A stretch of DNA of 53,732 nucleotides from Oscillospiraceae bacterium. Lineage in GTDB: Bacteria; Bacillota; Clostridia; Oscillospirales; Oscillospiraceae. The stretch spans positions 1-53,732 of the forward strand of contig JAFQBN010000034.1 in NCBI GenBank assembly GCA_017416685.1, given 5' to 3'. Of the stretch, positions 31,704 to 40,156 are shown piece after piece (the first letter of the stretch is position 1; the number at the start of each line of letters is the position of its first letter). Under the pieces are notes generated by a model, which saw nothing but the letters and a program-made list of their open reading frames with translations, searched no databases and was not told the DNA's origin. A program made the position numbers and the translations under genes.

Positions 31704-32956
31704 AAACAAAAACCGGAAAGCGGGAAAATCTGCTGATTTTTTTGGCGTGGCTGCTGTATTCCGTGTCCTATCTGGGCAAGGTAAACTATGCTGCCAACAT
31801 TACGCAAATCATTGATTTTTACGGCGTGACCAAGGCCGAGGCCGGCATGGCCTCCACCTTCTTCTTCTTTGCCTACGGTATCGGACAGGTTATCAACGGC
31901 CTGTTCTGCAAGAAGTACAATATTAAATGGGCGGTTTTCGGCAGCATGGCCGCCTCCACCTCCGTCAACCTGATTGTAGCCATGGGCGCGGAGTTTGCGC
32001 TTATCAAGTGGCTGTGGCTGGTAAACGGCATCGCCCTGTCCGTGCTGTGGCCCACCTTGGTCCGCATGCTGGCCGAGGCCCTGCCCGGCAGAGCCTTGGG
32101 GCGATCCAGCATGGTGATGGGCACCACGGTAGGCGTGGGAACTTTGATTATCTATGGCCTGAGCGCCATTTACGCACTGTTTGACAACTTCCAGCTGGCC
32201 TTCTTCACCGCGGCGGCAGCAGATGCCGCAGTGGCCGTGCTGTGGTTGCTGCTATATAGGAAGGCAACAAACCTGGCAGAGGCGGAACGGGCCGCGGACG
32301 CGCCGGAGGTGGTACGCACCGAGGCCAAGGGTGCCCCGGATCGGTTGGACGCGGTGGAACACCGCTTAATCTACACCGCAGTCGGATTCCTGTGCCTGTT
32401 CTCCGTGGGCATCAACCTCATTAAGGACGGTTTGACCACTTGGGTTCCCTCCATTTTGAAGGAAACGTATAATTTCCCCGATGCCCTCTCCATTCTGCTG
32501 ACCCTGTTCCTGCCCATTTCCGCTATTTTCGGCAATGTGTTTGCCCTGTGGATGCACAAGAAAGTGCCGGACTATATCCGGCACAGCGGCATTGTTTTTG
32601 CTATGATGGGTGTGCTGATTGCCGGCCTGGTGGGCTTTATGCGGCTGGACTGGGCGGTGGCACTGCTGGTGGGTATGGTGGTGGTCAACTATCTGGCCGC
32701 CGGTCTGAACAACCTGAACACCAGCATTTACCCTATGTTCATGCGGGAAAAGCTGAATTCCGGCATGATTGCGGGCGTTTTGAACGGATTTTGTTATGTA
32801 GGCAGTACCATCAGCGCCTACGGTCTGGGCGTGGTGGCGGACAACTTCGGCTGGACGGCGGTGTTCTGGGTGTTGTTCGGGTTCTGCGTGATTGCCGTGG
32901 TAGCCTGGGGTATCTACGCCATGATCACAAGACTGATCAAACTCCATACAGCATAA
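31700..32956 (+). CDS. MFS transporter, sugar-phosphate (OPA)-like
   Basis: 418 residues with 12 predicted helices in two six-helix halves joined near residues 185-215. The opening ENLLIFLAWLLYSVSYLGKV, the KAEAGMASTFFFFAYGIGQV segment and GIALSVLWPTLVRMLAEALPG recall the GlpT/UhpT-type organophosphate or organic anion group. The substrate is not fixed by sequence. It is coupled to the deoR-type gene and is the only transporter in the island, so it likely imports the sugar or sugar acid used there. Confidence 0.82.
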   Translation: MKTKTGKRENLLIFLAWLLYSVSYLGKVNYAANITQIIDFYGVTKAEAGMASTFFFFAYGIGQVINGLFCKKYNIKWAVFGSMAASTSVNLIVAMGAEFALIKWLWLVNGIALSVLWPTLVRMLAEALPGRALGRSSMVMGTTVGVGTLIIYGLSAIYALFDNFQLAFFTAAAADAAVAVLWLLLYRKATNLAEAERAADAPEVVRTEAKGAPDRLDAVEHRLIYTAVGFLCLFSVGINLIKDGLTTWVPSILKETYNFPDALSILLTLFLPISAIFGNVFALWMHKKVPDYIRHSGIVFAMMGVLIAGLVGFMRLDWAVALLVGMVVVNYLAAGLNNLNTSIYPMFMREKLNSGMIAGVLNGFCYVGSTISAYGLGVVADNFGWTAVFWVLFGFCVIAVVAWGIYAMITRLIKLHTA

Positions 32957-32970
32957 CAAAACAACAAAAA

Positions 32971-32996
32971 AACACCGAGCCGGACGGCTCGGTGTT
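32971..32996. terminator. Bidirectional terminator at the island centre
   Basis: Arms AACACCGAGCC and GGCTCGGTGTT around GGAC, with A- and T-runs outside. It serves both the MFS gene and the CBM9-like gene. Confidence 0.9.
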
Positions 32997-33005
32997 TTTT
33001 GTTGT

Positions 33006-33599
33006 TTATTTGTCCACCACAAAGGTGCCAAAGCTGTCCGGGTCATGGAAGTCCAGACGGGGGACAGGGGCCCAGCTGGCCCAGTGAGGGGCCACGGTGT
33101 GGTCGCCGCACTTGTAGAAGTTGCCGCGCATCTTGTGGCCTGGTTCCAGAACGAAGGGACGACCGTACAGCGCTTCAAACAGAGCGGCACGCAGCAGGCA
33201 GGTGACCTGCCAGTAAGGCCGGCCGTTGTCCTCGCCGCGCTCCGCCTCTACCTCGGGGTGGGGAATGCCCATAGCCGGCATAGTGCTGCGCAGGTGACGG
33301 CGTGTGCCGAAGGAGCAGAAAGCTGCGCCGTTGGCGTTCATCTCCACGTTGATGTAACCGCGGTGCATCTCGGGGAAGCAGTCCACATACGCCTCCATAC
33401 AGCTGTCGGTGTAGATAGCGCCGTTAGGGTCATGGTAGATGGCCCGGGGTTTCTCCTCATAGCAGCGCATGGTGACCAGCAGACCCTCGCCGGGACGGTA
33501 GGACAGGCTGCCCACAGTCTCGGGGGCGGGGACGCCTTCGGGCCGGTTGTTGGAGACGGTAAACCGGGAGCCGGTGAAATACTGCAGCGACTCGTTCAT
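33006..33599 (-). CDS. CBM9-like (DOMON-type) carbohydrate-binding protein
   Basis: 197 residues resembling stand-alone family-9-like carbohydrate-binding proteins: LSYRPGEGLLVTMRCYEEKP, IYTDSCMEAYVDCFPEM, YINVEMNANGAAFCSFGTRR, WQVTCLLRAALFEALYG, and the final GNFYKCGDHTVAPHWASWAPV. No signal peptide is present, so it acts in the cytoplasm unless exported another way. It starts five bases after the aldolase stop with no good ribosome binding site, implying translational coupling. The role may be ligand binding for, or assembly with, the BNR proteins; this is inferred. Confidence 0.7.
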   Translation of the reverse strand: MNESLQYFTGSRFTVSNNRPEGVPAPETVGSLSYRPGEGLLVTMRCYEEKPRAIYHDPNGAIYTDSCMEAYVDCFPEMHRGYINVEMNANGAAFCSFGTRRHLRSTMPAMGIPHPEVEAERGEDNGRPYWQVTCLLRAALFEALYGRPFVLEPGHKMRGNFYKCGDHTVAPHWASWAPVPRLDFHDPDSFGTFVVDK

Positions 33600-33604
33600 G
33601 GCAA

Positions 33605-34381
33605 TTACTTGTTGAACTGGGCGCTGAACTCGTGGATCTCCTTGAAGTAGTTGTCCAGAGCCACAACGTCAGCACCGATGTTCATGAACTGATAGCCCAT
33701 AGCCAGACGCTCGGCGGCGTTGGCCATGCCGCCCACGGTACCGGCGAACTTGCCGTGCTTCTTGGCGGCCTCAGCCACGCGGCGGAAACCGGCCTGAACC
33801 TCAGGATGATCCATCTGGCCGGGGACACCGATGGCGTGGGAGTAGTCGGCGGGGCCGAAGAACAGCATATCGAAGCCCTCCACAGCGGCGATCTCGTCGA
33901 TCTGCTCCATGGCCTCGGGATCCTCGATCTGCAGGACGACGAAGCGCTGGTCGTTGGCCTGCTGGGTGTACTCATGAGTGGGGACCATGCAGTACTTGGC
34001 ATCGGCGTTGCCGCCGTCAACAGGGCGGCGGCCGATGGGATGGAAGCGGGTCATGCGGACGATCTCCTTGGCCTCATCCACGGACATGACATGGGGAACC
34101 ATGATGCCGGCGGCATCCAGCTCCAGCGGACGGATGTAATCGCTGTAAGAGCCGCGGGGGATACGAACCAGCACGTCGGTGTCGTACATCTTGGCGGCCA
34201 TGATCTGCTTCTCGGTGACGAAGTAGTCGTTGGCCACGTGCTCGTTATCCACCCAGATGCAGGGGAAACCCATCATGGCGGCGATCTCAACCACGCGGGG
34301 GTCGGAGGTGTTGCACTTGGTGGAGATAACGGTCTTGCCGGCGCGCAGCAGTTCCAGGGTCTTGCTTCTTCTCATGTTCAT
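33605..34381 (-). CDS. HpcH/HpaI family class II aldolase
   Basis: 258 residues, a metal-dependent aldolase of 2-keto-3-deoxy acids. The barrel has the catalytic His in WVDNEHVAND, the phosphate/pyruvate-binding Arg in VRIPRGSYSD, the metal Glu in LQIEDPEAM and the Asp in FFGPADYSHAIG. It would cleave a 4-hydroxy-2-keto acid to pyruvate (or an analogue) and an aldehyde, as in sugar acid breakdown. It is downstream of the BNR genes in the same transcript; AAAGGA precedes the start. Confidence 0.87.
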   Translation of the reverse strand: MNMRRSKTLELLRAGKTVISTKCNTSDPRVVEIAAMMGFPCIWVDNEHVANDYFVTEKQIMAAKMYDTDVLVRIPRGSYSDYIRPLELDAAGIMVPHVMSVDEAKEIVRMTRFHPIGRRPVDGGNADAKYCMVPTHEYTQQANDQRFVVLQIEDPEAMEQIDEIAAVEGFDMLFFGPADYSHAIGVPGQMDHPEVQAGFRRVAEAAKKHGKFAGTVGGMANAAERLAMGYQFMNIGADVVALDNYFKEIHEFSAQFNK

Positions 34382-34447
34382 AATCGTTACGTCCTTTCTG
34401 ATTGGCTCATTTTTGGTTTATTTCTGATTAGAAAGAGATGACTGTAA

Positions 34448-35641
34448 TTACCATTCGTTCTGGGCGTGACCGTCGTCGAAGGTCTCGACCTTCTTCTCCG
34501 CATCACCCACAACATCACGGGCGGGCAGCGTCCAGTGGGTAGCGAGCAGGGAGGTCTTGGTGTCGGCGACACCGTTCTCGTCCACGTACTTCTGGTAATA
34601 GACGGTCAGCAGGCTGCCGTCGGACAGCTCTACGGTGGAGGGATAACCCAGATCCCAGTCGGGGGCAGTGTCGTCGATGACCAGATCGGCCTCCCAGGTC
34701 TCGCCGCCGTCGTAGCTGACCAGCACGCGCTCGGAATAGTCGCCGGGCTTACGGCGGCCGTAGGAACACAGCAGGGCACCGGAGGAGTGCAGCATCAGAT
34801 GGGGAGGCGCACCGTCGGTACCCATGGGCTGGGGTACGGTCCAGGTCTTGCCGTTGTCGTCGGAGTAGGTGACATACATAGTCAGCACGCCCACGTCTTC
34901 GTAGCGGATGACGCCCACGATGCGGCCGTTGGGCAGCTGGATGGCGTGAGGCTCGTAGCAGCCGGCCCAACCCACATCAACAGGCTCGGGGGGGCGGCCG
35001 ATCTCGGACCAGGTCTTGCCCTCGTCGGTGGAGTGCCAGGCCACGATGGGACGCTCAGGGAATTCGTTGCCGTCCAGATCGCGCTCGCCGGTCTTGGCGA
35101 AGTACAGCAGGGTACCGTCGTTCAGCATGGTGGGGCCGTGGGGGGAGCTGATGGTCAGGCGGGTCTCCTCCTCCCAGGTCAGACCGCCGTCATGGCTGAC
35201 GCGCACGTGGCAGCCGCGCTTGTGCTTGGAGGTTTCTTCCTCGTTCCAGGTCGCGGCGCGGTAGGCCTGCACGAAGGCCCACTCGGTGGGGGTGTAGTTG
35301 CGGGCCAGGGAGGCAGAGCGGATATCAAGGAAGTTGTGACCGTGATTGAACCAGGTCATGAGCAGACCGTTGTTGGGCAGGGCGCACAGACCCACGTCAC
35401 GCTCGTCCATCCAGGAGTCGTTGACCACGATGGGGTTGGACCAGGTCTTGCCCTCGTTCTTGCTCAGGTACAGGTAGTTCTTGCCGAAGGGACACACGTG
35501 CCACTGACGGTGGGCGGATACGCCTACGGCCAGAGTGCCGTCGGTCAGTTTGGCGATGGTGGGCCAGCCGTGGTAACGGAAGGCACCCTCGGTAACGCGG
35601 CTGATAGCGCTGCGCTCGCCGTTGACTTTAATCACTTTCAT
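34448..35641 (-). CDS. Sialidase-fold (BNR repeat) protein, cytoplasmic, copy 1
   Basis: 397 residues with five Asp-boxes of the S-x-D-x-G-x-T-W type: SKNEGKTW, SHDGGLTW, STDEGKTW, SDDNGKTW and SYDGGETW, the mark of a six-bladed propeller. It opens directly with MKVIKVNGERSAISRV, without a signal peptide. An Arg/Glu set typical of GH33 cannot be confirmed by eye, so it may be a different hydrolase, lyase or isomerase on the same fold. It is a paralogue of the gene just upstream, about half identical, with shared GAFRYHGWPT and HVCPFGK. AAAGGAGCG precedes the ATG. Confidence 0.82.
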   Translation of the reverse strand: MKVIKVNGERSAISRVTEGAFRYHGWPTIAKLTDGTLAVGVSAHRQWHVCPFGKNYLYLSKNEGKTWSNPIVVNDSWMDERDVGLCALPNNGLLMTWFNHGHNFLDIRSASLARNYTPTEWAFVQAYRAATWNEEETSKHKRGCHVRVSHDGGLTWEEETRLTISSPHGPTMLNDGTLLYFAKTGERDLDGNEFPERPIVAWHSTDEGKTWSEIGRPPEPVDVGWAGCYEPHAIQLPNGRIVGVIRYEDVGVLTMYVTYSDDNGKTWTVPQPMGTDGAPPHLMLHSSGALLCSYGRRKPGDYSERVLVSYDGGETWEADLVIDDTAPDWDLGYPSTVELSDGSLLTVYYQKYVDENGVADTKTSLLATHWTLPARDVVGDAEKKVETFDDGHAQNEW

Positions 35642-35671
35642 AAAGAACGCTCCTTTTCAAGGCGTTATAAT

Positions 35672-36808
35672 TTAGTGCCGGGGAAGGCACCATTTGGTGT
35701 ATAGCAGGGAAGTTTTGTCGTCGGCCACGCCGTTTTCGTCCACGTACTTCTGGTAGTAGGCGGTCAACAGGCTGCCGTCGGACAGTTCCACCGTGCTGGC
35801 ATAGCCCAAGTCGCCGTCGGGGGTATTGTCATTGATGCAGATGTCCAGTTCCCAGGTCTCGCCCTCATCGTAGCTGACCATAGCACGCTCGGAATAGGAA
35901 CCCTTGGTACGGCAGCCGTAAGAACAGATCAAAGCACCGGAGGAGTGGACCATCAGGTGGCCGGGTGCGCCGATGGAACCCGTCCACTTGGGTTCGGACC
36001 AGGTGCGGCCGCCGTCGTCGGAGATGGTGCAGAACAGGGTGAAGGTGCCGTACTGCTTGGGTTCGTCGGGGGCCAGACGGGTCTGATAGCGGATGACGCC
36101 CACAATGCGGCCGGAGGGCAGCTGCAGGGCGTAGGGTTCCACAAAGTTAGTGGCCTTGATGCCCACGGGCAGGCCGGGGCGGCCGATCTCCTGCCAGGTC
36201 TTGCCCTCGTCGGTAGAGCGCATGGCAATCACGCGGCGGTCATCGAAGGGGATGGCCTCGTCGTACTCTCGTGCGAAATGAAGCAGACTGCCATCCTTCA
36301 GCAGAGTGGGACCATGGGGGTTGCAGACAGGGGTGGGACGAGGCTCACCCCAAGTCATGCCGCCGTCACGGCTGAAACGCAGGAAGGCACCGGGCTGCTC
36401 ATCCTCGGTCTGGACGGCTACGGCACGGTAGGCATTGACCAGATCCAGCTCGGCGGGGGAGTAGAGTTCCTTCAGCTTGTCAGCCCGCACATCCAGCAGA
36501 GTGTAGTCGGCGTTGAACCAGGACATGACCAACCCGTTGTTGGGCAGAGCGCACAGACCCACATCGCGGTCATCCAGCCAGGTGTCATTAGGCACCACGG
36601 GGGAGGACCAGGTCTTACCCTCGTCCCGGCTGAAAAACAGCTGGGTCTTACCGAAGGGACACACGTGCCACATGCGATGACCGGATACGCCGACGACCAG
36701 GGTGCCGTCGGTCAGCTTGGCCAGGGTGGGCCAACCGTGATAGCGAAAGGCGCCGGAGGTATGGCGGCTGACAATGCCGGACTCACCGTCGACATGGATA
36801 GTTTTCAT
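35672..36808 (-). CDS. Sialidase-fold (BNR repeat) protein, cytoplasmic, copy 2
   Basis: 378 residues. The Asp-boxes are SRDEGKTW, SRDGGMTW, STDEGKTW, SDDGGRTW and SYDEGETW. It begins MKTIHVDGESGIVSRH, which aligns exactly with the paralogue start and decides for the ATG at 36808 over an upstream in-frame one. No signal peptide is present. It shares GWPTLAKLTDGTLVVGVSGH with copy 1. Two non-identical copies in tandem, ending 30 bases apart, suggest either two linkages of one glycan or a heteromer. The substrate is unknown. Confidence 0.82.
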   Translation of the reverse strand: MKTIHVDGESGIVSRHTSGAFRYHGWPTLAKLTDGTLVVGVSGHRMWHVCPFGKTQLFFSRDEGKTWSSPVVPNDTWLDDRDVGLCALPNNGLVMSWFNADYTLLDVRADKLKELYSPAELDLVNAYRAVAVQTEDEQPGAFLRFSRDGGMTWGEPRPTPVCNPHGPTLLKDGSLLHFAREYDEAIPFDDRRVIAMRSTDEGKTWQEIGRPGLPVGIKATNFVEPYALQLPSGRIVGVIRYQTRLAPDEPKQYGTFTLFCTISDDGGRTWSEPKWTGSIGAPGHLMVHSSGALICSYGCRTKGSYSERAMVSYDEGETWELDICINDNTPDGDLGYASTVELSDGSLLTAYYQKYVDENGVADDKTSLLYTKWCLPRH

Positions 36809-36846
36809 GTTTAAAACAACCTTTCCTGCATCTGCAAAGTATGGAA

Positions 36847-36878
36847 TCTGCGGCTGCAGCTGTTGCTGCAGCCGCAGA
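36847..36878 (-). terminator. Perfect 14-bp hairpin between the SDR and BNR genes
   Basis: TCTGCGGCTGCAGC (36847-36860) and its complement (36865-36878) around TGTT. There is no T-tract on the minus strand, so it may be a partial terminator or a processing/stability hairpin inside the unit. Confidence 0.55.
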
Positions 36879-36892
36879 TAACGCATGCTGTA

Positions 36893-36922
36893 ATTTTACT
36901 ATGGAGCGAGTGTGTTTGTCTA
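36893..36922 (-). promoter_or_regulatory. Possible promoter of the BNR-aldolase-CBM9 unit
   Basis: Minus-strand TAGACA (36917-36922), 18 bases, TAAAAT (36893-36898). The hairpin at 36847-36878 would then lie in the 5' leader. Confidence 0.4.
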
Positions 36923-36972
36923 TATGCAGTTTTAACAGGAAAAGACAGGAACCCGCGCCAAACAGAAAAGAA

Positions 36973-37758
36973 TTACCAAGCGGTCCAGCCGCCGTCCACG
37001 ATGATGTTGGTGCCGGTCATGAAGCTGGACGCGTCGGAGGACAGCAGGATCAGGGCGCCGGCCAGCTCGTTGGGATCGCCGGTGCGGCCCAGCATGGTCT
37101 TCTTCTGCAGGATGGACAGCAGGGTGGGGTCGGTAGCGGCCACCTTGGGGAAGGGACCGGGGGTGATGGCGTTGACGCGCACGCCGTCCTTGGCCAGGTA
37201 AGAGGCGGAGTACTTGGTCAGCTGCACCACGCCGGCCTTGCCGGCACCGTAGGTGACAGGGCTGTTGTTGCCGGTGTCGCCGTAGATGGAGTGGTCGGGA
37301 GCCACAACGCCGTACATAGAGGCGATGTTCACGATGGAACCGCCGCCGGCGCGCTTGAAGAAGGGGATGGACTCACGGATGCAGCGGAAGGTGACGCCCA
37401 CAACGCCGTCCAGACCGTAGGCCCAGGTCTCGTCATCGAAGTCCTCCATGCGCGTCTTAGTCATCTTCTTGCCGCCGGCGCCGCCGCCCCAGGCAGCGTT
37501 GTTGATCAGCACGTCCACCTTGCCGCCGACCTTCTCCACGGTCTCGAACATGCCGCGGATAGAGTCGGTGTTGCCCAGATCGCACTTGATGTAGGTCACA
37601 TCAGCACCTTCCAGCTCGGGCAGGGGAGTGTCGATGACGTCGACGATGAACAGCTTAGCGCCGAAGTCGACCAGATGCTTGGCCATGATGCGGCCCAGAT
37701 TGCCGCAGCCGCCGGTCAGAATGACGTTCTTACCGGACAGAGAAAACAGTTCGCTCAT
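36973..37758 (-). CDS. Short-chain dehydrogenase/reductase
   Basis: 261 residues, classical SDR. The nucleotide motif is LTGGCGNLGR near residues 14-23, with NNAAWGG near 86, the catalytic Ser in VNIASMYG, Tyr and Lys in TYGAGKAG, and a GTNIIVDGGW tail. Family members oxidise sugar acids or their keto forms (gluconate 5-dehydrogenase, KDG-type). Together with the HpaI-type aldolase this points to a keto-deoxy sugar acid route. It follows the AraC gene by 15 bases in the same direction. Confidence 0.9.
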   Translation of the reverse strand: MSELFSLSGKNVILTGGCGNLGRIMAKHLVDFGAKLFIVDVIDTPLPELEGADVTYIKCDLGNTDSIRGMFETVEKVGGKVDVLINNAAWGGGAGGKKMTKTRMEDFDDETWAYGLDGVVGVTFRCIRESIPFFKRAGGGSIVNIASMYGVVAPDHSIYGDTGNNSPVTYGAGKAGVVQLTKYSASYLAKDGVRVNAITPGPFPKVAATDPTLLSILQKKTMLGRTGDPNELAGALILLSSDASSFMTGTNIIVDGGWTAW

Positions 37759-37773
37759 TGGTAATACCTCCGT

Positions 37774-38616
37774 TTATTTTGTGGTTTCGGATTGTATGTG
37801 GGATTTGCGGTATTGTACGGGAGACATGCCAAACCGGGCGCGGAATTGCTGGTAGAAGGCCGATTCGGAGTCGTAACCCAATTCACCGGCAATCTGAATT
37901 ACCGGCTTTTGCGTGTTTTTCAGCAGCCACTGGGCGCTGTCCATACGGGAGCGGATCAGCAGCTCCCGCAGACCCATGCCGTAGTGCCGCTGCAGGATGC
38001 GGCTGAGCTGCCGGCGGGAGATCTTCAGCTGGGCAGCCAAATCTTCCATGGTGCCGTGCCTGGTGGCGTATCGCTCGATATAAGTGTCGATTTTATTCAG
38101 CAGATCCTCGTCCCGGTCATGGATGAATCCGGCGTTGATGACTGAAACCCCTGCGCTGCGGAATATGCGGATCAAAAACGTGGTCAGCAGGGTGTGGAGC
38201 ATATCGTACCGGAAAGGATTTGACGCGGAACTCTCATGGAAAATATTGCGGCACAGGGCATCGAACTCCCTGTCGACCGGAAAGGAAATGCTGGCAGGGA
38301 CCGCTGCCTGCAAAGCGGAAAGCAGCGGTCCCTTTTTCATTGAGAAGCAGAGCGAAAATCGCTCTAATTCGCCGGAAAGCGGCTGGGGCAGGAAATGATA
38401 TTGGCCGGGAGCAATCAGCACAGCCTGGGGGCTTTGCAAATTGTACCGGGTCTGTCCCACATTGATCACACAGCTGCCGCGAAGCAGAATGTGTATCTCG
38501 TAATCGGCGTGGCTGTGGCGGTCACAGTCCCACACGTACTTCATCCGGAACAAATCCTCGTTGGTGCGCAGACGAATGGTCTCGCCGCACACGCTGATTT
38601 CAAACAGATGCTTCAT
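37774..38616 (-). CDS. AraC family transcriptional regulator, copy 1
   Basis: 280 residues. The N-terminal cupin has CDRHSHADYEIHILLRGS and VLIAPGQYHFL. The C-terminal double helix-turn-helix has MEDLAAQLKISRRQLSRIL and IAGELGYDSESAFYQQFRARFG with a PVQYRK end. It is likely an activator responding to a sugar. It lies between the SDR and the first aminotransferase, 26 bases after the latter, inside the operon it probably controls. Confidence 0.9.
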   Translation of the reverse strand: MKHLFEISVCGETIRLRTNEDLFRMKYVWDCDRHSHADYEIHILLRGSCVINVGQTRYNLQSPQAVLIAPGQYHFLPQPLSGELERFSLCFSMKKGPLLSALQAAVPASISFPVDREFDALCRNIFHESSASNPFRYDMLHTLLTTFLIRIFRSAGVSVINAGFIHDRDEDLLNKIDTYIERYATRHGTMEDLAAQLKISRRQLSRILQRHYGMGLRELLIRSRMDSAQWLLKNTQKPVIQIAGELGYDSESAFYQQFRARFGMSPVQYRKSHIQSETTK

Positions 38617-38642
38617 TTACGCTTTCACGGCTCAGGTTATCA

Positions 38643-39962
38643 TTAGCCGTTCAGACGCTGGAAGCCGCTCTGGCAGACGGGGCCGCCGATGGCCTCGATG
38701 ACAGCCTCCTTGCCGCCCTTCTTGATGGCTTCGGCGATTTTGGCGAAGACCTTGTCGTTGGCCTCGCGATGCTTGGCCATGATCTTCTCGTTGTGGGCCA
38801 GAGTGGGGTAGAAGCCGCCCTGAGCCAGGAAGCCTTCCTTCAGCATGAGGGCAGTGTACAGGGTCTTGGTCTCCAGGGGGAAGTCCACAAAGCCCAGGTG
38901 GGGCAGGCAGGACACGCCGTCGATGTGGACGTTGACACCGTGACGCTCGGCAGCCTCGGCCCAGTCCTTCAGAGCGATGTCGCCCATGGCGGCGGCATGC
39001 TCCCAGACGCGGGTCTTTTCCATCTTGTCGATGGTGGCCAGAGCGGCGGCGGGGCCGACAGCTTCGGTCCAGTAGGTGGAGCTGATGAAGGACTGCTGAG
39101 CGCCGTCCATAGCGGCCTTGGTGCCGACGATGGCGCCGATGGGGTGGCCGTTGCCCATAGCCTTGGCGAAGGTGGCGATGTCGGGCTGCACGCCCAGCAC
39201 CTTGTGAGAGCCGCCGAAGGTGAAGCGCCAGCCGATGCTGATCTCGTCGTAAATCAGCAGGCCGCCCACACGGTGGACCTCGTCACGCACGTGCTCCAGG
39301 AAGCCCTCGTTGGGCATGGTGCTGCGCAGAGGCTCCATGATAACGCCGGCCAGACGGTCGCCGTACTGGGCGATGAGGGCGTCGAACTCCTCAACGTTGT
39401 TGTAGTGGAAGGTCACAGCGGAGCCGCGCAGGCCGGAGGGAACACCGGCGGGCTGCAGACCGGCCAGGTGGATGCCGTCCAGAGCGTCACCCTCGCTGAG
39501 GTTGCAGGCCAGGTACCAGTCGGCCCAGCCGTGGTAGCCGCAGATGGCGATCACGTCGCGGCCGGTGGTGGCGCGGGCGATACGCACGGCGATGGCGCAG
39601 GTCTCGCCGCCGGTACGGGCGAAGCGCACACTCTCGGCCCAGGGGTGGATCTCCAGCAGCTTGTCAGCCAGCTGAACCTCTTCGGGGGCGTTCAGAGAGG
39701 TCATGCAGCCATTCTTGATGCGCTTGATGGCGGCCTTGCTGACGTCGGGGTCGGCGTAGCCCAGCAGGCACGCGCCGATACCGTTGGTGGTCATGTCGTA
39801 GTAGCTCTTGCCGTCCATGTCCCACAGCTTGCAGCCCTTGCCCTTGACGGCGTAGTTGGGCCACTGCTCAGGAGCGAACATCTCGGGGCGCTTGCTCAGC
39901 AGCTGGACGCCGCCGGGCATGATCTGCTTTGCGCGGTTGTAAGTAGCCTGAGAGATAGACAT
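38643..39962 (-). CDS. Class III PLP aminotransferase, GSA-aminomutase-like, copy 1
   Basis: 439 residues. The PLP Lys lies in IATFAKAMGNGHPIGAIVG near residue 265, with GGETCAIAVRIARA, CGYHGWADWY, EPLRSTMPNEGF and LLIYDEISIGWR before it. The sequence resembles glutamate-1-semialdehyde aminomutase, but there are no haem genes here and the context is sugar catabolism, so a keto or aldehyde sugar is the likelier substrate. It is close to the copy at 40157-41479 (shared IPGGVQLLSKRPEMF-type start). AAAGGATG precedes the ATG. Confidence 0.85.
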   Translation of the reverse strand: MSISQATYNRAKQIMPGGVQLLSKRPEMFAPEQWPNYAVKGKGCKLWDMDGKSYYDMTTNGIGACLLGYADPDVSKAAIKRIKNGCMTSLNAPEEVQLADKLLEIHPWAESVRFARTGGETCAIAVRIARATTGRDVIAICGYHGWADWYLACNLSEGDALDGIHLAGLQPAGVPSGLRGSAVTFHYNNVEEFDALIAQYGDRLAGVIMEPLRSTMPNEGFLEHVRDEVHRVGGLLIYDEISIGWRFTFGGSHKVLGVQPDIATFAKAMGNGHPIGAIVGTKAAMDGAQQSFISSTYWTEAVGPAAALATIDKMEKTRVWEHAAAMGDIALKDWAEAAERHGVNVHIDGVSCLPHLGFVDFPLETKTLYTALMLKEGFLAQGGFYPTLAHNEKIMAKHREANDKVFAKIAEAIKKGGKEAVIEAIGGPVCQSGFQRLNG

Positions 39963-40028
39963 AGTGAAAACATCCTTTCTTTATTGCGGATTTTTAGTTT
40001 ACTTTTATAAATGTACATAGCTACTGTA

Positions 40029-40058
40029 ACTATAATACAAATATTCGCGGAAAGTCAA
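40029..40058 (-). promoter_or_regulatory. Promoter of aminotransferase copy 1
   Basis: Minus-strand TTGACT (40053-40058), 18 bases, TATAGT (40029-40034), about 70 bases before the ATG. Confidence 0.55.
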
Positions 40059-40110
40059 TAGTTTCAAGGATTTTTTGTGGAAAAATCGGGGTGATTTTTC
40101 ACGCAAAATT

Positions 40111-40140
40111 CTGCGACACTCCACACAGGAAGTGCCGCAG
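40111..40140 (-). terminator. Weak hairpin after aminotransferase copy 2
   Basis: CTGCG-x-CACT and AGTG-x-CGCAG pair with one mismatch around a 10-base loop; AATTTTGCG follows on the minus strand. A second hairpin, GAAAAATC/GATTTTTC, lies at 40080-40100. Together they may end the upstream gene. Confidence 0.45.
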
Positions 40141-40156
40141 AAAAAATGGAGAAAAA

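Noticed and set aside
34448-36808. Naming the BNR proteins as sialidases (nanH)
   Set aside because: There is no signal peptide, the GH33 catalytic residues could not be confirmed by eye, and no nanA/nanE/nanK genes are near.
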